NCBI GenBank assembly: GCA_943330985.1
Contig: CALQJV010000054.1
Span: 1 to 7,284 of the forward strand
Direction: 5' to 3'
Source: Chitinophaga pinensis
GTDB taxonomy: Bacteria > Bacteroidota > Bacteroidia > M30B66
DNA: 7,284 nt
Below are positions 1 through 5,515 of the stretch, one piece after another. The notes under the pieces were generated by a model. It made no database searches. It was not told the DNA's origin and worked only from the letters and a program-made list of their open reading frames with translations. The position numbers were made by a program, and so were the translations under genes. Positions within the stretch are counted from its first letter, which is position 1, and each line of letters opens with the position of its first letter.

Positions 1-141
1 CTCATCGGACATTTGGCGAATACAATTCACTACAGTTCCATCATCTAGTGTTATGTTCACATTACTACCGTATTCGAGCAATTGTGCATCTGCTCGATTT
101 ATCAAGCAAATAGTTAAAATTAAAATGAGTACATGTTTCAT
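1..141 (-). CDS. N-terminal part of another secreted protein (3' end outside window)
   Basis: An ATG at 139-141 opens a frame that stays open for 47 codons to the left edge. The product begins MKHVLILILTICLINRADAQ, a typical signal peptide (basic n-region, Ile/Leu core, ADAQ cleavage site near residue 19 or 20), followed by LLEYGSNVNITLDDGTVV and NCIRQMSDE. The signal peptide at the very start of the frame supports both the gene and the start codon. It lies 39 bp downstream of the 789-residue gene's stop on the same strand, so it is probably the next cistron. The mature part visible is only about 27 residues, too little to assign. By context it may be another member or partner of the secreted family, which is an inference. 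Confidence 0.75.
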   Translation of the reverse strand, partial: MKHVLILILTICLINRADAQLLEYGSNVNITLDDGTVVNCIRQMSDE

Positions 142-180
142 TTGCGATTGTGTTTAAGTTGTAATTAATTGTTAATTGGG
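142..180 (-). other. Intercistronic gap, AT-rich
   Basis: Thirty-nine bases lie between the 789-residue gene's TAA and the next ATG. They contain AATTAA-type half-palindromes without a GC stem, so they do not look like a rho-independent terminator. The A-rich leader before the ATG fits Bacteroidota-style initiation without a Shine-Dalgarno site. Confidence 0.55.
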
Positions 181-2550
181 TTAATTATTATTTGGAGGTG
201 TTGTATTTTCTTGTTGTTCCGTTCCTTCTTGTTGTTCTGTTCCTTCTTCTTGCGGCTCTGTTCCTTCTTCTTGTTGCTGTTCTGTTCCTTCTTCTTGTTG
301 TTCCGTTCCTTCTTGTTGCTGTTCTGTTCCTTCTTCTTGCGGCTCTGTTCCTTCTTCTTGTTGCTGTTCAGTTCCTTCTTCTTGGATTTGCTCTGTTCCT
401 TCTTCTTGGATTTGCTCTGTTCCTTCTTCTTGGATTTGTTCAGTTCCTTCTTCTTGGATTTGTTCAGTTCCCTCTTCTTGGATTTGTTCAGTTCCCTCTT
501 CTTGAATTTGTTCAGTTCCCTCTTCTTGGATTTGTTCAGTTCCTTCTTCTTGAATTTGTTCAGTTCCCTCTTCTTGGATTTGTTCAGTTCCTTCTTCTTG
601 AATTTGTTCAGTTCCCTCTTGTTGCTGTTGTTCAGGTTGAGATTGTTCATTCGTTCTAGGAGGAATCGGATTGTCTTTTCTGAATTGATCAATTGTTCCC
701 TCCTGTTGAGGCGGAACAACATATAAGTAATCAGACTCCAACTGTTTTAATTCCTGCTTCTTTTCACCTGCACCCGAATACCATGATGTTTCATACACAA
801 GAGGTTTATCAACATCTTTGTAAATGGAAACATTCGAAACCCATTCTGGATCATTTGCTCTTAAAACTAACCGTTTAACTTGTGTTGGTTTACCACCAAC
901 AATACTCGCAAAGCGGACTTGTGCAGAAGCAAATCCTCCATTCAAGAATCGATCACGTTCAGCATCTACCGAAATTTGAACACGCTCAAAAGGTGGGGTA
1001 AGTGAAATCACGGGATCGCTGGATGTAAGCCATTCCGATTCGTTTGCTGGAAATCGGATAGAAACATCTTTCCCTTTTAAACTCCACACAATTTGATATT
1101 GGTATTGTTGCCAATCTTTTCCTGTTAAACCAAGTCTTGGATACATAACGGATTTAATATTCACCCCATTATCCAAATCCCTTTTGTTAAATAATAACTG
1201 CTCGGTAACATCATCCTGCCCATTGGAATAGGTCTTTTTAAATTTGACGGTGACAAAATTTAATAAATCATCAAAGGAGTCGACAAAGTCGGCATCTACT
1301 TGAAATGCCACTTCTTTGCGCTGAAAATCAGCATCGTCCATATTCACGATTTTGAAATATTGATCACTGTCTTTGTTGCTGTTGTAAAAAAGTGAAAGAT
1401 TACCTGCTGTATAAAAAGGTACTTTTATTGTGGCCTTTTTGTTTAGGTTCACCTTGTACTTAGTGAGATTTACTTCCGATTTTTTCTTTAGGGAATAAAT
1501 ATCTTTATTGTTCGAGAGTACTTTATCCAGAACCGTGTTAACTGCCATAAATCCAAGAACTCCTGCTTGTGCTAGTGGCGGCATTGATCCCATCATCATC
1601 ATCATCATGGGGTCCATAGCAGGAGCAGATTCTTCGACTACAGGTTCAGGATCGGGAGTAATAAAGCCTTCTGCGGCACCAAACATTAAGTCGGTTACTT
1701 TGTCCGTTATCATATCAACTAAACTAGCCATCTGACTGTTATCAATATCTAGGGCTTGAGAACGATCAACAATATCTATTGTGATACCTCCGTTTTTGGC
1801 GAAACTATCAATCTTGTTATTAATATCTTTTTGAGAAAAGAAACGTTTACGTTGTTCTTGTTCATTAAACTCTGAATATACCTTTTGCATGTCGACTGTA
1901 ATAACCGCATTGTATGCAGGTAACATTGCTTCATAATAGGCTTTTACACCAATAGATAAATCGGAAGTTGGCCCCGAACTGAGTGATTTCCAGAGAAGGG
2001 TAGCTCCTCTAGTGTCCAACATAGCAGCAACTGCAGCTTTAGATCCAGGTGTCATTGGAGCATTGCCCGATGCAACCATTGATCGCGTAAATCCATCTCC
2101 ACCGCTGGATAAAACAGATGAAATAATTTCAAAAGTAGGTCCACTAAAATCACCAGTTGCTCCATTAGAAGGCAAAAAAGGTAGTCTACCCTTTAATCTT
2201 GCATTCGGTATTTTCTTTCGTAGTTTCTTTAAAACCGATGCAATTAACTCGTCTGAAACAGTAAATTCAATTAAGGCATGAAACAATCCACCACTTGATT
2301 GTTCGTCTGCTCCTGAATATTTCATAAATAAAAATTCCACCGAACTATCTTTTCTCATTGCAAGGGTTGGGAATTTTGGCGTATAATAATAAGCCAAAGT
2401 ATCATCCGCATCTTGCAGAAGTAAAATCCCATCAATCAAAAAGGTATTTCCATCGTATTTAACTGTTGCAAAAGATTGCATAGAACCCGACAGTAAAAAA
2501 ACGGCAAGTATGATGCGTTTGATTTTTGTTTTAGTTAAGAACATTTTCAT
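181..2550 (-). CDS. Large secreted paralog with Glu/Gln-rich repeat tail (789 aa), function unknown
   Basis: The signal peptide is MKMFLTKTKIKRIILAVFLL..., with likely cleavage after SFA (residue 28). An alternative ATG lies two codons in; the first keeps a more basic n-region. Residues 29-292 are the N-terminal module shared with the upstream paralog (YYYTPKFPTLAM, FLFMKYSG, RLKGRLPFLP, PMTPGSKAAVAA, VDRSQALD, DKVTDLMFG). A short Pro/Glu linker (298-311) leads to AMDPMMMMMMGSM (311-323) and GFMAVNTVLDKVL (333-345), where the paralog carries its 350-residue insert. Two beta-rich blocks follow: about 357-520, with YQYQIVWSLKG, and about 521-613, with DAERDRF, GGKPTQVKRLVL and PLVYETSWYSG. From residue 640 the chain is low complexity: 18 units of EGTEQ(I)Q type to residue 780, ending TTPPNNN. 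I see no cysteine. The gap from the upstream stop is 30 bp. There is no recognised sorting domain at the C-terminus. The family is unknown to me; the tail may be a disordered acidic spacer. Confidence 0.93.
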   Translation of the reverse strand: MKMFLTKTKIKRIILAVFLLSGSMQSFATVKYDGNTFLIDGILLLQDADDTLAYYYTPKFPTLAMRKDSSVEFLFMKYSGADEQSSGGLFHALIEFTVSDELIASVLKKLRKKIPNARLKGRLPFLPSNGATGDFSGPTFEIISSVLSSGGDGFTRSMVASGNAPMTPGSKAAVAAMLDTRGATLLWKSLSSGPTSDLSIGVKAYYEAMLPAYNAVITVDMQKVYSEFNEQEQRKRFFSQKDINNKIDSFAKNGGITIDIVDRSQALDIDNSQMASLVDMITDKVTDLMFGAAEGFITPDPEPVVEESAPAMDPMMMMMMGSMPPLAQAGVLGFMAVNTVLDKVLSNNKDIYSLKKKSEVNLTKYKVNLNKKATIKVPFYTAGNLSLFYNSNKDSDQYFKIVNMDDADFQRKEVAFQVDADFVDSFDDLLNFVTVKFKKTYSNGQDDVTEQLLFNKRDLDNGVNIKSVMYPRLGLTGKDWQQYQYQIVWSLKGKDVSIRFPANESEWLTSSDPVISLTPPFERVQISVDAERDRFLNGGFASAQVRFASIVGGKPTQVKRLVLRANDPEWVSNVSIYKDVDKPLVYETSWYSGAGEKKQELKQLESDYLYVVPPQQEGTIDQFRKDNPIPPRTNEQSQPEQQQQEGTEQIQEEGTEQIQEEGTEQIQEEGTEQIQEEGTEQIQEEGTEQIQEEGTEQIQEEGTEQIQEEGTEQIQEEGTEQIQEEGTEQQQEEGTEPQEEGTEQQQEGTEQQEEGTEQQQEEGTEPQEEGTEQQEGTEQQENTTPPNNN
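208..378 (-). repeat. Higher-order tandem duplication (87 bp + 84 bp) within the tail array
   Basis: Residues 725-753 (EGTEQQQE-EGTEPQE-EGTEQQQ-EGTEQQE) and 754-781 (EGTEQQQE-EGTEPQE-EGTEQQ-EGTEQQE) are the same four-unit block repeated back to back, differing by one Gln codon. The last segment was therefore built by duplicating a compound block, not by adding single units. Confidence 0.8.
208..618 (-). repeat. Tandem repeat coding for 18 EGTEQ(I)Q units
   Basis: Ten 24-bp units (379-618) encode EGTEQIQE. Eight shorter units of 18-24 bp (211-378) then encode EGTEQQQE, EGTEPQE, EGTEQQQ and EGTEQQ variants, and a final degenerate ENTT follows. The whole array is in frame at the C-terminus of the 789-residue protein. 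Units differ mainly at silent positions (CCT/CCC, GGA/GAA on the plus strand), so the peptide has kept its register while the DNA varies. It is highly acidic and Gln-rich and predicted to be disordered. Unit number is likely to vary between strains through slippage. Confidence 0.95.
1591..1608 (-). repeat. (ATG)6 trinucleotide run coding for six Met
   Basis: Six CAT triplets on the plus strand encode Met315-Met320 within AMDPMMMMMMGSM. The run is a slippage-prone trinucleotide microsatellite that keeps the frame. It falls at the junction between the N-terminal module and the beta-rich half. Confidence 0.95.
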
Positions 2551-2580
2551 TGAAATTTGAATAGATAAATGTTATTTAGA
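2551..2580 (-). other. Intercistronic gap, AT-rich
   Basis: Thirty bases separate the 975-residue gene's TGA from the 789-residue gene's ATG. I see no purine-rich Shine-Dalgarno match, no inverted repeat, and no convincing Bacteroidota -33/-7 promoter pair (TTTG / TAnnTTTG). It reads as an ordinary within-operon spacer. Confidence 0.6.
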
Positions 2581-5508
2581 TCAAGGTTTTTCCTTTGTTG
2601 GGGGAATTAAAAAAAGATAATTCGCATCAATTAGTTGCATTGGTTGTTTTAACACATCAGCACCGGAGTACCAAGTTGATTCATAAACAACCGGTTGATT
2701 TTTATCATGATAAATGGAAATCGTAGAACTCCATTCCGGATCATTCGCTTTCAACACAAGTTTTTTAACTTGAGATGGCTTCCCACCTAAAACGGAGGCA
2801 AAACGAATATTAACTGAGTTATATCCTTCTACAGAGAAGCGATCGCGTTCCGCATCAATATTAATCTCTTCACGAATAAATGGTGGAGCTAGGGAAATCA
2901 CTGGTTCGGACGATTGCATCCATTCGTTTTCATTTTCGGGAAATCTTAATGTTTGATTGGCGCCTTTTAAATTCCATATAATTTGATACTGATACACTTG
3001 ATTATTTTTCCCAGTTTCGCCTAAACGTGGATAGAATAATGACTTGATAATGTCTCCATTTAAAATATCATTTTTATTAAACATCAACTCTTTTGTAACA
3101 TCCGTTTGACCATTCGAATAAGATTTTTTAAAGCGGATTGTAACAAAATTTAATAAATCTGTAAATGAGTCGGCATATTCATTGTCGATTTGAAAAGCTA
3201 CTTCTCGTTGTTGAAAAGCGGCATCTTGCATATTTACAATAGAGAAATATCTTTCGTCGTTTTTGTTGCTATTGTAAAAGAAAGAGAGATTTCCAGAAGT
3301 TGAAAATGGAACCTTTATTGTATTCGATTTGCTTAAATTAACTTTATAGGTAGTGAGCTTAACTTCTTTTTTATTATTAAGCACGAATTGTTTTTTATTG
3401 TTTTGGAGCGTTTTGTCAACCAAGGCATTTATTGCCATGAAACCTATCATGGCCCCCATAGCCCCCACTCCAGCTGCAGCTGAAGCAGCACCGGAAACTG
3501 CACTAGCAGCACCGGAAGCAGCACTAGCAGTAGCTCCGGGACTTATGCCATTATTTCTCATGGATGAACCTGCATTCTGACCTGAGATATTATTGTGATT
3601 TGACAAATTATTTGATCCTACATGATTATTATCAACACTAGCTTTTACCGTTTTCGCTTTTTTAGCGTCTACCTCATTATCAATTAAAGCGCTGTTCTGC
3701 TTATCAGAAATGGCTTTGTTTGCAGTGGCTTTTGTTTTATTGGCATCTGCTTTTGCTTTATTAGCATCTGCTTCTTTATCTATTAAAGCACTATTTTGTT
3801 TATCCGTAATTGCTTTGTTGGAACTAGCTTTTGCTTTTTTGGCATCTGCTTCATTATCTATTAATGCGGTGTTTTGTTTATCAGTAATTGCTTTATTGGG
3901 ATTTGCATTTATTTTAGATTTATTTGCTTCTGCTTCTTTGTCAATCAATGCACTATTTAATTTATCCGATTTTCCCTTAATCGAATTTGCATCAGTTGCT
4001 TTTTTGGCATCGCCTTCTTTATCAATCAATGCACTGTTTAGCTTATCCGTATTTGCTTTGTTTGCAGTGGCTTTTGCTTTATTGGCATCCGCTTTTGCTT
4101 TGTTTGCATCTGCTTCTTTATCTATTAATGCACTATTTTGTTTATCCGTAATCGCTTTGTTTGAATTGGCTTTTGCTTTATTGGCATCGGCTTCTTTATC
4201 TATTAATGCACTATTTTGTTTATCTGTAATTGCTTTGTTTGCATTGGCTTTTGATTTATTATTATCGGCATCAGTATCAATCTCATTGCCTACTCGAGCT
4301 GTTTTTTGTTTTGTATCATTGTCATCGTTGTCTATAGCATTTCCAACTTGTCCAGATTTTTTTTTGGTATCATTGTCATCGTTATCTAAGTCATTTCCAA
4401 CTTGTCCAGATCTTTGTCTTGTATCATTGTCATCGTTGTCTACAGCATTTCCAACTTGTCCAGATTTTTGTCTGTCATTATCATCATCCATCGCCGAATT
4501 AGCATCACTTGGAGTATTAATATTCCCTGCCATTCCCTGCATACCCTGCATCATCATCATCATCGTCATTGGATCCATTCCCATTGGACCAGCTGCGGCT
4601 TCTTCAGGGTATTCTTCTTCAATGTATTCTTCTTCGGGTTCTAAATCTCCTTGCGAAACACCAAACATCAAATCAGTAACTTTTGTAGTAATTAATTCAA
4701 CTAGCGATTGCATGTCAAAATTGTCTACATCTAAAGCTTGAGAACGATCCACAACCTCAATCTTCATTCCCCCATTCTTCAAAATACTATCAACCCGATT
4801 ACTAATATCTTTTTGTGAAAAGAATTTTTTATTCGTTTGTTCATTACTGAATTCAGAAAAGATATTCTCCATATCAACAGAGATAATAGCGTTGTATGAA
4901 GGTAGTTTTGCTTCGTAATATGCTTTTACATTAATAGATATGTCGGAAGTTGGTCCAGAAGTGAGTGATTTCCAAAACAACGTGGCTCCTTGAGCGTCGA
5001 GACTAGCAGCAACAGCAGCTTTAGATCCGGGAGTCATAGGAGCCTGACCGGAAGTTACCACCGACCTAGTAATTCCACCATTATTTGAAAGAATAGAGGA
5101 AACAATTTCAAATGTTGGACCACTAAAATCGCCCGCAACTCCATTTGTAGGAAGAAATGGTAATCTCCCTTTTAAACGTGCTTTCGGGATTTTCTTTCTC
5201 AGTTTCTTTAAAATATTTGCAAGTTCCTGATCAGAAATAGTAAATTCAATCAAAGCATGAAATAAACCTCCTGTTGATTGATCGTCGGCACCTGAATATT
5301 TCATAAAAAGAAATTCAGCCGTGCTATCATTTTTCATTGCTATTGTTGGATACTTTGGAGCATAATAATATGCCAATGTATCATCAGCGTCTTGAAGAAG
5401 AAGAACGCCATCAATTAAAAAACAATTACCATCAAATTTCACAATAGCATGAGAAATACAACTGAAAAACAAAAAGACGATCGTACAAAGAAAATATCTT
5501 ATAATCAT
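2581..5508 (-). CDS. Large secreted paralog with central repeat insert (975 aa), function unknown
   Basis: The signal peptide is MIIRYFLCTIVFLFF..., with likely cleavage after SHA (residue 21). Residues 22-284 are a conserved N-terminal module (YYYAPKYPTIAM, FLFMKYSG, LFHALIEFT, RLKGRLPFLP, PMTPGSKAAVAA, ATLFWKSLTSGPTSD, VDRSQALD, TTKVTDLMFG) that matches the next gene almost without gaps. An acidic stretch (about 289-303) and a Met-rich stretch (308-327) follow. Next comes an insert of about 350 residues absent from the paralog: four DNDDND units (340-410), seven NSALIDKEAD-type units in a Lys/Ala/Asn-rich helical region (416-619), an Asn-rich stretch, and an Ala/Gly segment (655-690). The conserved core resumes at GFMAINALVDKTL. 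Two beta-rich blocks close the protein: about 715-876, with YQYQIIWNLKG, and about 877-970, with DAERDRF, GGKPSQVKKLVL and PVVYESTWYSG. There is one Cys in the mature chain and no enzyme motif. It begins 7 bp after the upstream stop. The family is not recognised; the reading frame is certain. Confidence 0.93.
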   Translation of the reverse strand: MIIRYFLCTIVFLFFSCISHAIVKFDGNCFLIDGVLLLQDADDTLAYYYAPKYPTIAMKNDSTAEFLFMKYSGADDQSTGGLFHALIEFTISDQELANILKKLRKKIPKARLKGRLPFLPTNGVAGDFSGPTFEIVSSILSNNGGITRSVVTSGQAPMTPGSKAAVAASLDAQGATLFWKSLTSGPTSDISINVKAYYEAKLPSYNAIISVDMENIFSEFSNEQTNKKFFSQKDISNRVDSILKNGGMKIEVVDRSQALDVDNFDMQSLVELITTKVTDLMFGVSQGDLEPEEEYIEEEYPEEAAAGPMGMDPMTMMMMMQGMQGMAGNINTPSDANSAMDDDNDRQKSGQVGNAVDNDDNDTRQRSGQVGNDLDNDDNDTKKKSGQVGNAIDNDDNDTKQKTARVGNEIDTDADNNKSKANANKAITDKQNSALIDKEADANKAKANSNKAITDKQNSALIDKEADANKAKADANKAKATANKANTDKLNSALIDKEGDAKKATDANSIKGKSDKLNSALIDKEAEANKSKINANPNKAITDKQNTALIDNEADAKKAKASSNKAITDKQNSALIDKEADANKAKADANKTKATANKAISDKQNSALIDNEVDAKKAKTVKASVDNNHVGSNNLSNHNNISGQNAGSSMRNNGISPGATASAASGAASAVSGAASAAAGVGAMGAMIGFMAINALVDKTLQNNKKQFVLNNKKEVKLTTYKVNLSKSNTIKVPFSTSGNLSFFYNSNKNDERYFSIVNMQDAAFQQREVAFQIDNEYADSFTDLLNFVTIRFKKSYSNGQTDVTKELMFNKNDILNGDIIKSLFYPRLGETGKNNQVYQYQIIWNLKGANQTLRFPENENEWMQSSEPVISLAPPFIREEINIDAERDRFSVEGYNSVNIRFASVLGGKPSQVKKLVLKANDPEWSSTISIYHDKNQPVVYESTWYSGADVLKQPMQLIDANYLFLIPPTKEKP
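3472..3537 (-). repeat. Ala/Ser/Gly 7-residue repeat (SGAASAx)
   Basis: Residues 658-679 of the 975-residue protein read as about three 21-bp units (SAASGAA, SAVSGAA, SAAAG). The small-residue segment lies just before the conserved GFMAINALVDK segment. It may be flexible, or a tightly packed helix; the sequence alone does not decide. Confidence 0.7.
3652..4263 (-). repeat. Seven-unit NSALIDKEAD / NKAKA repeat region
   Basis: Residues about 416-619 of the 975-residue protein contain seven copies of the core DK(Q/L)N(S/T)ALID(K/N)E. The Ser/Thr of the core falls at residues 433, 459, 492, 519, 547, 573 and 606. Successive spacings are 26, 33, 27, 28, 26 and 33 residues, so two intervals carry an extra seven-residue step of ADANKAK type. 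Composition is Ala, Lys, Asp and Asn with regular Leu/Ile, consistent with a charged helical or coiled-coil stalk. The plus strand is also open across this stretch, a by-product of the composition. Confidence 0.9.
4279..4491 (-). repeat. Four-unit Asp/Asn repeat (DNDDNDTxxxSGQVGNxx)
   Basis: Residues about 340-410 of the 975-residue protein form four units, the last three exactly 18 residues (54 bp) each, starting at 357, 375 and 393. Each has an acidic DNDDND cluster, a basic trio (RQR, KKK, KQK) and SGQVGN. The first unit is shortened (DDDNDRQK). The acidic clusters could bind calcium, but they do not match a standard EF-hand or thrombospondin type 3 spacing. Confidence 0.9.
4549..4569 (-). 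repeat. Imperfect ATG run coding for MTMMMMM
   Basis: Five CAT triplets, then CGT and CAT on the plus strand, encode Met314-Thr315-Met316 to Met320 inside GMDPMTMMMMMQGMQGM. It is the counterpart of the Met run in the 789-residue paralog at the same alignment position. The ACG is probably a point mutation interrupting the run. Confidence 0.9.
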
Positions 5509-5515
5509 GCTAATT

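Noticed and set aside
142..180. AATTAA palindromic halves as a terminator or operator
   Set aside because: There is no GC-bearing stem and no T-run in the right place. Simple AT richness explains it.
379..618. Regular direct repeats resembling a CRISPR array
   Set aside because: Units are contiguous 24-bp copies with no unique spacers, and they are in frame with the end of a long gene.
169..726. Open frames on both strands, in three other frames, over the tail repeats
   Set aside because: A 24-bp repeat without stops in one frame tends to be open in others. The products are Leu/Phe or Lys/Asn repeats without any independent coding support.
1950..2060. Gene conversion between the two large paralogs (similar DNA at 1950-2060 and 4945-5055)
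   Set aside because: Long matching stretches exist, but they coincide with the most conserved protein segment. Silent differences are scattered throughout, so purifying selection is enough to explain it.
4402..4644. Poly-His stretch in a plus-strand frame
   Set aside because: It is the frame-shifted reading of the CAT run that encodes Met on the minus strand.
3710..4741. Long plus-strand open frame antisense to the 975-residue gene
   Set aside because: It runs exactly over the low-complexity repeats and translates to Leu/Ala/Phe/Ser-rich monotony. The minus-strand gene has a signal peptide and paralog conservation. The open frame is a composition shadow.
5440..5508. Lipoprotein signal in the 975-residue protein (FFSC)
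   Set aside because: The residues before Cys16 are a poor lipobox, and a better signal peptidase I site (SHA) follows. The paralog has no cysteine at this place.
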